DNA of 64,000 bases. Origin: Streptomyces spectabilis (GTDB lineage Bacteria; Actinomycetota; Actinomycetes; Streptomycetales; Streptomycetaceae). Positions 25,542-34,019 of the stretch are shown piece after piece. The stretch's first letter is position 1; every line of letters starts with the position of its first letter. The notes beneath the pieces are model-generated. The model worked only from the letters and a program-made list of their open reading frames with translations, searched no databases and was not told where the DNA came from. The stretch spans positions 9,496,501 through 9,560,500 of the forward strand of contig NZ_CP023690.1 of NCBI RefSeq assembly GCF_008704795.1, read 5' to 3'. Made by a program: the position numbers and the translations under genes.

Positions 25542-26960
25542 GTGCGCACCGCCACCGTCACCGCCACCGCCACCGCCGTCGTCCTGGCCCTGGCCGCGGG
25601 CGCCGCGCCGAGCGCCGTCGCGCACGAGCGTCCGACCACCGGCGACGAGCGTCGGACCACCGGCGAGAAGCGGCCGACCGCGGACGGCTACTGGCGCGTG
25701 GACGGCTACGGCACCGTCCTCGCCCTACGGAACGGAATCCTCCAGGAGTATCAGACGACCTCCGTGAGCTGCCTCAAGGGCGACTCGGCCCGGCGCACGG
25801 GCAACGGGCGTTACACGGCGGCCGACGGCAGCGTCCGCACCGTCCGCACCGGGCCCGGCAAGGACCGGGCGACCCTGAGCTTCGACAGCTCCGTGGGCCA
25901 CCGCGCCCTGCGGCGCGTCCAGGCGCTGCCGGACGACTGCACGCGCCCCGCCCCGAAGGGGCCCCGTGCCGCCTTCGACGTGTTCTGGCAGTCCTTCGCG
26001 GAGAACTACCCGTTCTTCGCGGCCAAGGGCGTCGACTGGGACGCCGTGCGCGAGCGCTACCGCCCCCAGGTGCACACGGACACCACGCGCAAGGAACTGT
26101 TCTCGATCTTCAGCAAGATGGTGAAGCCGCTCCACGACGCCCACGTCGCGGTCATCGACGGCAAGCGCGTCTACGCCGAGGTCCGCCCCGGCACCGTCAT
26201 GCCCTCGAAGAAACTCGACACCAAGGTCAAGAAGTTCATCGAGAAGCGCGACCTGAAGCACGCCACGTACCGCAAGGACTTCGCGGGCGGCCGGATCACC
26301 TACGCCGACCTGCCCGGCGGCCAGGGCTATCTGCGGATCTCCGGCTTCGCCGGATACGCGCCCCAGGGCGCTCCGTTCGCCGCGCACCTGGCCGAGCTGG
26401 ACCGGGCGCTCGACACCGTCCTCACCAAGGACCGCACCCAGCGCCTCAAGGGCCTGATGATCGACCTGCGCGTCAACGGCGGCGGCTCCGACCTCCTGGG
26501 CATCCGCATCGCCGAGCGCCTCACCGACACGCCCTACGTCGCGTACTCCAAGCGCGCCCGCAACGACCCCGCGGACCCGGGCAAGCACACCCGCCCCGAG
26601 CCCATCCGCGTCCGCCCGGCCGACGCTCCCCGCTACACCGGCCCGATCGCCCTGCTGACCGGCGGCTCGACCGTGAGCGCGGGGGAGACCTTCACACAGG
26701 CCCTGATGGACCGGCCCGGCAGGACCGTGCGCGTGGGCCGGCCCACCCAGGGCGTGTTCTCCGACGTCCTGGCGCGCGACCTCCCGGGCGGCATGGCCGT
26801 CTGGCTGCCGAACGAGGAGTTCCTCACCCGCACGGGCCGCACCTTCGACGGCACCGGCGTCCCGCCGCACCTGAGCGAACCCGTCTTCACCAAGGAGGAG
26901 TTCGCCAAGAACCGCGACTCGGCCTTCGACCGGGCCCTGCGCGTCCTGACCGCGCGGTGA
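25542..26960 (+). CDS. Secreted S41-family (C-terminal-processing) peptidase
   Basis: 472 aa from GTG 25542, which follows GGAAGG; this places a signal peptide (VTATATAVVLALAAGAAPSAVA) at the N-terminus. KGLMIDLRVNGGGSDLLGIRIAERL (about residues 305-329) and ALLTGGSTVSAGETFTQALMDR (about 369-390) are the S41 core, with Ser in STVSAGE as nucleophile. A PDZ domain is not evident; the N-terminal part resembles the tricorn-core/IRBP-type subgroup. It is divergent from the sigma-CAP gene, with a direct repeat in the shared promoter region, so regulation by that sigma factor is conceivable. Confidence 0.88.
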   Translation: MRTATVTATATAVVLALAAGAAPSAVAHERPTTGDERRTTGEKRPTADGYWRVDGYGTVLALRNGILQEYQTTSVSCLKGDSARRTGNGRYTAADGSVRTVRTGPGKDRATLSFDSSVGHRALRRVQALPDDCTRPAPKGPRAAFDVFWQSFAENYPFFAAKGVDWDAVRERYRPQVHTDTTRKELFSIFSKMVKPLHDAHVAVIDGKRVYAEVRPGTVMPSKKLDTKVKKFIEKRDLKHATYRKDFAGGRITYADLPGGQGYLRISGFAGYAPQGAPFAAHLAELDRALDTVLTKDRTQRLKGLMIDLRVNGGGSDLLGIRIAERLTDTPYVAYSKRARNDPADPGKHTRPEPIRVRPADAPRYTGPIALLTGGSTVSAGETFTQALMDRPGRTVRVGRPTQGVFSDVLARDLPGGMAVWLPNEEFLTRTGRTFDGTGVPPHLSEPVFTKEEFAKNRDSAFDRALRVLTAR

Positions 26961-27079
26961 CCGAGGGGAACACCAACCAGAGCCTCACGCAGATGTCTTG
27001 ATGGACCGTCAGCGAACATGTTGGATGTCGCGAACACTTCGACACCGAGGGTGTTCCCGTCAACCACCGGAGGTCCGCC

Positions 27080-28612
27080 ATGGCTCCGCGCCGCGTGCGC
27101 CGCCTCGTCCCGGCCGTGCTCCTCGCCGTCGCCCTCCTGGGCGGGGTGCTGACCCCCACCGCCCAAGCCGGTCCCCCCACCGTCCAGGCCGGGCCCGCGG
27201 CCGCGCGGGCCGACGACAGCCCGCGCGCCGGAGCCGGGGGCACCTCGCCCCCGGCCGGAGCCACCGACATCCCCCGCCTCACCGACCGCCGCGGCCGCAC
27301 TCTCACGCTCCGCGGCTGGAACGTCGAGGACAAGACCCACCAGGGTGACGAAGCACTCAGCGCGATCACGGAACGCCACTTCAGGGACCTGCGCGCCCGC
27401 GGCTTCAACGTCGCCCGCCTCCTCGTCTTCTGGGACGACCTGGAGCCGCGCCGCGGCCACTACAGCCACCGCTATCTGCGCAAGATCCAGCGCATCCTCG
27501 GCTGGGCGCACAAGCACCGCGTCCAGGTCGTCCTCGACGCCCACCAGGACGTGTTCGGACCCGCCTTCGGTCACCGCGGAATCCCCCGCTGGGCGACGCG
27601 GACCGACGGGCTTCCGTTCACCCCGCACCCCGACGACTGGTTCGCCGAGTACTTCGAGCCCGCCGTCCAGCGCGCCTTCACGCACCTCTACGAGGACGCG
27701 GACCTGCGCACCGCCCAGGTCCGCATGTGGCGCCTGATCGCCGACCGCTTCGGCGGCCACCCGGCACTGCTCGGCTACGACCTCATCAACGAGCCCATGG
27801 GCGAACTCCGCCCCGGCGAGGGCCTGGCGACCGCCGCCCGCCGCATCGAGGCGACCCAGCTCACCCCCCTGTACAACCGGCTCGCCGACGCCATCCGCAC
27901 CCGGGACCACGCCACCTGGCTGTTCGTCGAGCCGACCCCGATCGTCGGCGAAGGCGTCCCCACGGGGCTCGGCCGGATCGACGACGAACGGGTCGTGTAC
28001 GCGCCGCACTTCTACAACACGGCGATGGAGGCGGGCGCCGACTACGACCCGTCGGCGGGCTGGATCGAGGCGTACGAGCGGGCCGTCACCGCCTACCCGC
28101 GCGAGCACGGGCTGCCGGTCGTGGTGGGGGAGTGGGGCCCCCTGAACAACGGTCTGCCGAACATGCGCCGCTTCTACGACGACGCCCTCGCCTCGCTGAA
28201 CCGCTACTCCTCCGGCTGGGCGGGCTACGTGTGGTGCTACGGCGGCGGCTACTGCGCGCTCGACCCCGACGGCCGCTTCCGCACGAACAAGGAGCGCACC
28301 GCGACGCCCTACGCCCCCGCGGTCGCCGGAACCGTGCGCGAGGACGTCCACGACCCGGGCACCGCCACCTACCGCCTCTCCTACCGGGCCACGCGCCGCC
28401 CCGGCACCACCGAGCTCTCCCTGCCGCCGAGCCCCACCGGATGGCGCGTCCAGGTCTCCGGCCGCGGGGCGCACGCCAGCGCAGACAGCGTGCCCGCGGG
28501 ACGGGCGGGCCAGGTGAAGGTGTGGGCGGCCCGCCACGAGGCGGTCGACGTACGGGTCACACCCGGCCCGGGTCACGGCCCGCACGAGTCACCCGAGCGG
28601 AAGGCGGACTGA
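27080..28612 (+). CDS. Secreted glycoside hydrolase family 5 (endoglycoceramidase-like)
   Basis: 510 aa. A Sec signal (RLVPAVLLAVALLGGVLTPTAQA) and a disordered linker of about 40 residues precede a TIM barrel. DAHQDVFGPAFGH (about residues 154-166), LLGYDLINEPMGE (catalytic acid/base Glu, about 230-242) and VVVGEWGPLNNG (nucleophile Glu, about 348-359) are the GH5 active-site strands. The DAHQD motif and the C-terminal beta domain (TYRLSYRATRRPGTTELSLP...) are characteristic of endoglycoceramidase-like members. The ATG follows CCGGAGG. A secreted sphingomyelinase elsewhere in the window would act on related lipids. Confidence 0.88.
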   Translation: MAPRRVRRLVPAVLLAVALLGGVLTPTAQAGPPTVQAGPAAARADDSPRAGAGGTSPPAGATDIPRLTDRRGRTLTLRGWNVEDKTHQGDEALSAITERHFRDLRARGFNVARLLVFWDDLEPRRGHYSHRYLRKIQRILGWAHKHRVQVVLDAHQDVFGPAFGHRGIPRWATRTDGLPFTPHPDDWFAEYFEPAVQRAFTHLYEDADLRTAQVRMWRLIADRFGGHPALLGYDLINEPMGELRPGEGLATAARRIEATQLTPLYNRLADAIRTRDHATWLFVEPTPIVGEGVPTGLGRIDDERVVYAPHFYNTAMEAGADYDPSAGWIEAYERAVTAYPREHGLPVVVGEWGPLNNGLPNMRRFYDDALASLNRYSSGWAGYVWCYGGGYCALDPDGRFRTNKERTATPYAPAVAGTVREDVHDPGTATYRLSYRATRRPGTTELSLPPSPTGWRVQVSGRGAHASADSVPAGRAGQVKVWAARHEAVDVRVTPGPGHGPHESPERKAD

Positions 28613-28729
28613 GAGGGGCGTGCCAGGCGCGAACCAGGGGCGCGCGGACCGGCTGCCCGCTCCTGCTTCCCGGTCGTCTGGGACCGTGTCCCCTGGGTGT
28701 CTCCACCCCCGTCCGGAACCGTGGCACCC

Positions 28730-29068
28730 ATGACCACCACACGCATGAAGGCGGCGCGCGTCGGCCGGGCGGCCCTCGCCGCCGCTGCCGCCCTCGCCGT
28801 CTTCACCGCCCTGCCCACCAGCACCGCCCACGCCGCCGACGGCATCTTCTTCTACCACTCGCCCGAGTCCGGTGACCTGGAGATCGAGGACCCGGACAAC
28901 GGCGAGTGCTACCTCCTGCTCCAAGGCGCCGACGCCGTCTACAACGACACCGACACCGAGGCCACCGTGTACTACGACCACGGTTGCGAGGAAGCCGCGG
29001 AAACCCTGGAGGCCGGTGAGGAGCGCGGCTACTTCGAGCCCCTTCCGCACAGCGTGAAGTTCGGCTGA
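28730..29068 (+). CDS. Small secreted acidic protein, unknown
   Basis: 112 aa. A Sec signal (AALAAAAALAVFTALPTSTAHA) is followed by about 78 mature residues that are strongly acidic and Tyr-rich, with two Cys (ECYLLLQGADAVYNDTDTEATVYYDHGCEEA) spaced to form a disulfide. The mature part looks like a small beta domain. Many streptomycetes encode such short exported proteins of unknown role. ATG 28730 is chosen because it begins the signal n-region MTTTRMKAARVGR; the ribosome site is weak. Confidence 0.75.
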   Translation: MTTTRMKAARVGRAALAAAAALAVFTALPTSTAHAADGIFFYHSPESGDLEIEDPDNGECYLLLQGADAVYNDTDTEATVYYDHGCEEAAETLEAGEERGYFEPLPHSVKFG

Positions 29069-29082
29069 GAGCCATCCCCTCA

Positions 29083-29118
29083 GGACGGCGGGGCCGCCCC
29101 TCCTTGGCCCCGCCGTCC
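29083..29118. terminator. Bidirectional hairpin terminator
   Basis: GGACGGCGGGGCC (29083-29095) pairs perfectly with 29106-29118 across a 10-nt loop, between convergent stops at 29068 and 29123. Confidence 0.8.
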
Positions 29119-29122
29119 ACCC

Positions 29123-29848
29123 CTAGCCGGCGAGCCCCCGCAGCAACTCGGGCAGCGCCGTGCCGATCGGCTCGCGCACCACCTCCGCGGCCCGGTCGTC
29201 GTACGGAGTCGGCTCGGCGTTGACGATCACGAGGCGCGCACCGAAGTCGGCGGCGAGGCCCGCGAGCCCCGCCGCGGGCTGCACCTGAAGGCTCGTGCCC
29301 ACCGCGATGAACACCTCGCAGGCCTTGGTGATCGCCACGGCGTCGCCGAGCACCTCCGGATCGAGCCGCTCGCCGAACATCACCGTCGCCGACTTGAGGA
29401 CGCCCCCACATGTGGTGCACGCCGGATCCGGCTCGCCCGCCTCGACCCGGGCGAGCGCCTCCTCCATCGGCCCGCGCGCACCGCACCCGGCGCACACCAC
29501 GGAGCGCGCCGAGCCGTGCAGTTCGAGCACCTTGCGGTCCGGCATCCCGGCCAACTGGTGCAGCCCGTCCACGTTCTGCGTGATCACCCGCACCGGGACG
29601 CCGGAGCGCTCCAACTCCACCACCGCGTGGTGCGCCGCGTTCGGCCGGGCCCGCAGCGTCCGGTTCTCCCGCCGCATCTGCCACGACCTGCGCCGGATCT
29701 CCGGGTCGCCCATGTAGTACTCGTACGTCACGAGCTTCTCGGCCTCGGGGTCGCGCCGCCACAGGCCGTTGGGCCCGCGGTAGTCCGGGATGCCGGAGTC
29801 CGTGGAGATGCCGGCTCCGCTGAGAAGGGCGACGAGAGGCTTGCTCAT
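29123..29848 (-). CDS. Sir2-family NAD-dependent protein deacylase
   Basis: 241 aa from ATG 29848. GAGISTDSGIPDYRGPNGLW (residues 11-30) and TQNVDGLHQLAG form the NAD-binding loop, LELHGSA holds the catalytic His, CAGCG and CTTCGG are the two zinc CxxC pairs, and MFGERLDPE and AVGTSLQVQPAAGL complete the family pattern. The length fits bacterial class III or U sirtuins. The protein removes acyl groups from lysine in an NAD-dependent way, typically acting on acetyl-CoA synthetase or other metabolic enzymes; no partner gene is adjacent. Confidence 0.93.
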   Translation of the reverse strand: MSKPLVALLSGAGISTDSGIPDYRGPNGLWRRDPEAEKLVTYEYYMGDPEIRRRSWQMRRENRTLRARPNAAHHAVVELERSGVPVRVITQNVDGLHQLAGMPDRKVLELHGSARSVVCAGCGARGPMEEALARVEAGEPDPACTTCGGVLKSATVMFGERLDPEVLGDAVAITKACEVFIAVGTSLQVQPAAGLAGLAADFGARLVIVNAEPTPYDDRAAEVVREPIGTALPELLRGLAG

Positions 29849-30312
29849 GCCGCCGAGGGTAAGGCGCGGGGGCGCGCCGCGGCGAACGGATTCCGCCGGG
29901 CGCACCGCGTCGCGCCCGCGCCCGGCCCGGCGGCGCGCCTCCGGCCGCCTCCGGCTCGTCCGATGGGGTGAGCTGCGCGCATCGATCCCCGCGCGCTCCC
30001 GCCGCACAGGGATCCTGAGTCGGAAGCGGCGTGCGGGCAGGAGCTGGCATGAAGGCCGAAATTGACAGCGACGACAGCGTCCGGCGTGCGATAGAACCAT
30101 GGATCACACATCCCAGGGCGCATCTCACTTCGCTTCCGTGGCGGCTCTGCCACGCCTCACTCCGGCGACGGCGTGGGCACACCGCTCCCTCCTCCCACCG
30201 CACGCCAGGCCGGTCGGCCGCGACGCCGGCGTCCTGACACGCCTCCCTCCACCACTCCCGCGACACACCATGCCGCCCTACGGGGTCCTCGGACCCGGCA
30301 ATGGGAGAACCC
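29849..30312. other. Non-coding region upstream of the giant gene pair
   Basis: 464 bp without a credible gene; short reading frames here lack ribosome sites and coding bias. A TTGACA occurs at 30062-30067, but I find no matching -10 at normal spacing. The region must contain the promoters of the Sir2 gene (leftward) and of the giant pair (rightward). Confidence 0.5.
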
Positions 30313-33300
30313 ATGTCCGTGCCACCGCCGCCGCAGCCCTACCGCCTGCTGCGCGCCACCGACCTCCTCGACCTGCACTTCCGCTTCCTGGGCCTGCGCC
30401 TGGAGAAGCCCGTGCTCGGCCCCCGTCAACTGGTCCGCGCGGAGCCGGACGAGCCGGGCCACCTCGTCGTCACCTTCGGCCCCCAGCACGTCGTCGAGCA
30501 GGCGTTCTTCGAGATCAGCCCCGGCCTCCCCGAAGCCGCCCAGGACGCCGCCCTCGCGGGGAGCGAACCGCACAAGCCGCCGCCCGTGGCCTCCCGCATC
30601 GGCGGCCGCAGCGTCCTGGTGTTCGAGGTGGGTGCCCAGAAGACCGTCACCTACACCGACACCGGCCTGCTCACCGCGATGCGGGAGCTGCCCCTGCGCG
30701 TCGTCGACGCCGCCCGCGCACCGGCCGCCGCGACGGGCCTGCACCAGGCCGTGACCAGCGCGCCGGACAACGTCTTCCACGCCCTGCGCCTGGCCCGCAC
30801 GGTGGCGGAGCTCACGGCGCGGCACGGCGCCGACGCACCCGTCGACGCGGGACTGCGCGCCGCCCCGGCCGCGGAGCCCGCCGCCGGAGCCCGGCCCGAG
30901 AACCCGCTCGCGAACCCGGACGACCCGAAGACCGGCATCGAACTGCCCTACCGGCTCCTGCTGTCGCCGCCGCAGGGCGCCACCTGGTCCCACAGCACCG
31001 AACTCGCCGACCCCACCGGCCGCGTCGAACTGTGGCACACCCGCCTGCCCGCCACCGGTGCCCGCGCCGTCTGGACGCGCGACCCGGGCTTCGACCCGGC
31101 CGTCCCCCACCCCCTTGACCCCACCGGCAACGACTTCATCATGGCCATGACCCCCGAGGACCGGTCATCCGTGGTGCACCTCAGCTCCAACACCCAGCTG
31201 CCGGGGGGCTTTCAGCCGACACCGTTGACCGGTGACAACCTCATGCTGTCCGCCATGGGCGGCTGGCTCGACTCCCTGGGGCGCTGGGACCGGCCGCCCG
31301 CCGGCTTCGAGGTCACCCAGTGGCGCCACCGCGCGTCCCTGGGCCGCGACCACTACGTACGCGTCATGTACCGGGGCCGTCTCTTCCCCTTCGGTCATCT
31401 GGCGGACCTCGTCAAGGTCACCGAGCGCAAGTTCGACCGCGATAGGCCCGACCACGCGGCCTACCTCAACCAGCGGTTCTTCATCATGGTGCGCGAGCCG
31501 GTCCGCCGCTACGGCGCGCCCGAGGACACCGAGGAACTGAAGCGGCTGCGCCGCCTCTTCCCGTTCACCAGCGTCCGCCTGCTCACCCTCGTCACCCCCG
31601 ACCTGCACGCGCCACGCCCCTTCCCCGGCCTTGCCGAAGCCCTTGAGGACCCGCCCAACAAGAGGCTCGCCTTCTTCCCGGAGACCGACGAGGAGGTGCC
31701 CTTCCAGTTCCAGGTGAGCATGACCGACCTCGACGGCCGCCTCGTGGAGTTCCGCACGCCCATGGCCTTCGTCGGCAAGAACCTGTACGAGAGCCGTGCC
31801 GACGTGGAGAACTTCGTCGCCCGCTACACACCGGCCCTGACCGCGCCGAGCCCCGCGCCGCCCGACCTGAGCCACGACGAGGTCAAGCGCGTCGTCGCCG
31901 ACGTACGCGGCCAGGCCATCGCCTACGCGCCGAGCCACAAGCCGGACGACACGACCCTCTCCACCGGCCAGCTCGTCTGGGGCGCCGCGAACACCCCGGC
32001 GTCCGCCCCCGCCGATGAGCCCCTGTTCCTGCCCACCGTGCGCTGGGCACGGGCCGTCGTGCCCGCCCTCAGCCGCTTCGGCACCGGCTCCGGCGGGGAC
32101 CGGCCGCAGTCGGTGTTCCACCCCGAGCCGTACGTACGCGATGCCTTCACCGACGCGAACAAGGGCCAGCTGTTCATCGAACTCGTCGAGCCCTTCGACC
32201 TGACCTTCAGCGGGGGAGGACAGAGCGCCGGAGCCCTCGCCCAGCCGAACTTCTCCGTCGCGGGTCTGTCCCGGCTGACCGGCCCGGTCGCCGCCGTCCC
32301 CGCCACGTCCCTCGGGCCCGCCGCCGACCCGGCCGACAAGTGGGTCAACCTCCTCCAGGGCCGGTTCAACCCGCTCGACTACTTCAAGCAGATCGCCGAC
32401 GCCAAGCTGTTCGGAATGTTCCCGCTGTGGGAGATCCTCAAGGAGGTCGGCCTCGACAAGCTCAAGGCGCCGAACTTCCTCACGGCGACCGTCAACGCCG
32501 TCACCGGCTTCCTCAGCGATCTGCGCGGTCTGCGCGACACCCTGGCAAGCGTCCAGGAGCAGTTCCCGGAGACCGCCGACCGCGTCACCCGCGTCGTCGA
32601 CACCGCGACACGCTTCGTCGAGGTGCTCCTCGCCTACATCACCAGCAACGTGGAACACCGTCCCGATCCCACGCGCATCGAGGACGTCGACACCGCCTTC
32701 CGCGCCTTCGCCGACGCCCTGAGGGACCTGCGCGTCAACCTGCCCGCCGGGGTCGAGACCGGGGTGCGGCAACTGCTCACCCGCATCGCCGAGGCGACGG
32801 CCACGTACGAGAACGGGGCGGGAGAAGTCCTCGCGCTGCGGGACGCCATCAAGACGGCCGCGCTCGGCGCCAAGCTGCCGGACGTCGTCAGCTCCCGCCT
32901 TCAGTGGCAGCCGGACATCAAACCGTGGGCGCCGGACCGGAAGGACCCCCCGACGCGGGAGAAGGACGCCGTCTTCTGGCCCACCGGCAAGCTGACCCTC
33001 GTCGCGGACCTGCGCGGCTCACTGCGCCCCGACGTGCCCCAGGCCGCCGACGTCACCTGCACGCTCGACAACTTCAAGCTGCGCATGGTCCCGGACTTCG
33101 AAGCGATCGCCCTGGACTTCGAGCGGATCCGCTTCACCATGCGCGCCGGGAAGAAGCCGGACGTCGAGGTGAAGTTCCGCGACCTCGAGTTCATCGGCCA
33201 CCTGGAGTTCATCCAGACCCTGCGCAACCTCATCCCGCTCGACGGCTTCAGCGACCCGCCCGCCCTCACCGTGGACAGCTCCGGCATCCACGCCAACTAC

Positions 33301-34017
33301 TCGATGCAGCTGCCCAACGCGGCCGTCGGCGTGTTCAGCCTGGAGAACCTCTCCCTGAACGCGATGCTCTCCGTGCCGTTCATCGGGAACACCCCGCTCC
33401 AGGCGGGCTTCTCCTTCTGCCGCCGCGAGGCGCCCTTCCGCCTCACCGTGTCGATGCTCGGCGGTGGCGGCTACTTCGGCATCGTCCTGAACCCCAAGGA
33501 AATCGCCGTCCTGGACGCCGCCCTGGAGTTCGGCGCCGCGGTGTCCATGAACTTCGGCGTGGCCAGCGGCAGCCTGTCCGTCATGGCGGGCGTCTACTTC
33601 CGGCTCGAAGTGCGCCACATCACGCCCGACCCGAGCAGGCCGGACCACAAGGTGAGCCGCCCGAGCGTCAAGCTCGTCGGCTACCTCCGCGCCCGCGGCG
33701 AGGTCGACGTCCTCGGCATCGTCTCCGCCTCCATCGAGCTCTACCTGGAACTCGGCTACGAGGACGGCTACGCCGTCGGCCGCGCCCGCCTCACCATCAG
33801 CATCGAGATCGGCTTCTTCGAGAAGTCCGTGACGATCCGCTGCGAGAAGAAGTTCGCCGGCAGCGGCAAGCGCGACGGGTTCGCGGGCGCCGCCCCCGCC
33901 CCCGAGCTCACACCGCCGTCGTTCGCCGACCTCATGTCGCCGTACACCGACCCGGTCACGGGCGCCCGCGTCGACCCCGTCCTCGACTACTGCACGGCCT
34001 TCGCGGAGGTGAACTGA
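30313..34017 (+). CDS. Giant cytosolic protein A of a two-gene unit, unknown family
   Basis: 1,234 aa from ATG 30313 (GGGAGA 4 nt upstream; ATG 30301 is the alternative). There is no signal peptide or membrane helix. Residues about 200-500 are mixed strand/loop with many aromatic residues; about 690-860 form a helical block (TVNAVTGFLSDLRGLRDTLASVQEQF ... DTAFRAFADALRDLRVNLP); about 890-1180 is a long run of amphipathic beta strands with regular spacing (CTLDNFKLRMVPDFEAIALDF, VFSLENLSLNAMLSVPF, GGGGYFGIVLNPKEIAVLDAAL, GSLSVMAGVYFRLEV). The strand-rich end faintly recalls repeating beta-groove (AsmA-like) or tail-fibre architecture, but I cannot assign a family. GGAGGTGA at the very end of the gene is the ribosome site of gene B, so the two proteins are probably made in comparable amounts. 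Confidence 0.85.
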   Translation: MSVPPPPQPYRLLRATDLLDLHFRFLGLRLEKPVLGPRQLVRAEPDEPGHLVVTFGPQHVVEQAFFEISPGLPEAAQDAALAGSEPHKPPPVASRIGGRSVLVFEVGAQKTVTYTDTGLLTAMRELPLRVVDAARAPAAATGLHQAVTSAPDNVFHALRLARTVAELTARHGADAPVDAGLRAAPAAEPAAGARPENPLANPDDPKTGIELPYRLLLSPPQGATWSHSTELADPTGRVELWHTRLPATGARAVWTRDPGFDPAVPHPLDPTGNDFIMAMTPEDRSSVVHLSSNTQLPGGFQPTPLTGDNLMLSAMGGWLDSLGRWDRPPAGFEVTQWRHRASLGRDHYVRVMYRGRLFPFGHLADLVKVTERKFDRDRPDHAAYLNQRFFIMVREPVRRYGAPEDTEELKRLRRLFPFTSVRLLTLVTPDLHAPRPFPGLAEALEDPPNKRLAFFPETDEEVPFQFQVSMTDLDGRLVEFRTPMAFVGKNLYESRADVENFVARYTPALTAPSPAPPDLSHDEVKRVVADVRGQAIAYAPSHKPDDTTLSTGQLVWGAANTPASAPADEPLFLPTVRWARAVVPALSRFGTGSGGDRPQSVFHPEPYVRDAFTDANKGQLFIELVEPFDLTFSGGGQSAGALAQPNFSVAGLSRLTGPVAAVPATSLGPAADPADKWVNLLQGRFNPLDYFKQIADAKLFGMFPLWEILKEVGLDKLKAPNFLTATVNAVTGFLSDLRGLRDTLASVQEQFPETADRVTRVVDTATRFVEVLLAYITSNVEHRPDPTRIEDVDTAFRAFADALRDLRVNLPAGVETGVRQLLTRIAEATATYENGAGEVLALRDAIKTAALGAKLPDVVSSRLQWQPDIKPWAPDRKDPPTREKDAVFWPTGKLTLVADLRGSLRPDVPQAADVTCTLDNFKLRMVPDFEAIALDFERIRFTMRAGKKPDVEVKFRDLEFIGHLEFIQTLRNLIPLDGFSDPPALTVDSSGIHANYSMQLPNAAVGVFSLENLSLNAMLSVPFIGNTPLQAGFSFCRREAPFRLTVSMLGGGGYFGIVLNPKEIAVLDAALEFGAAVSMNFGVASGSLSVMAGVYFRLEVRHITPDPSRPDHKVSRPSVKLVGYLRARGEVDVLGIVSASIELYLELGYEDGYAVGRARLTISIEIGFFEKSVTIRCEKKFAGSGKRDGFAGAAPAPELTPPSFADLMSPYTDPVTGARVDPVLDYCTAFAEVN

Positions 34018-34019
34018 CC

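Noticed and set aside
29900..30300. TTGACA promoter for the giant gene pair at 30062
   Set aside because: No -10 hexamer occurs at 16-19 bp spacing, so it is not listed as a promoter.
32340..34019. Upstream extension of giant protein B to about 1,940 codons
   Set aside because: The extension overlaps giant gene A in another frame and is Arg/Pro-rich; ATG 34020 with a perfect ribosome site is the real start.
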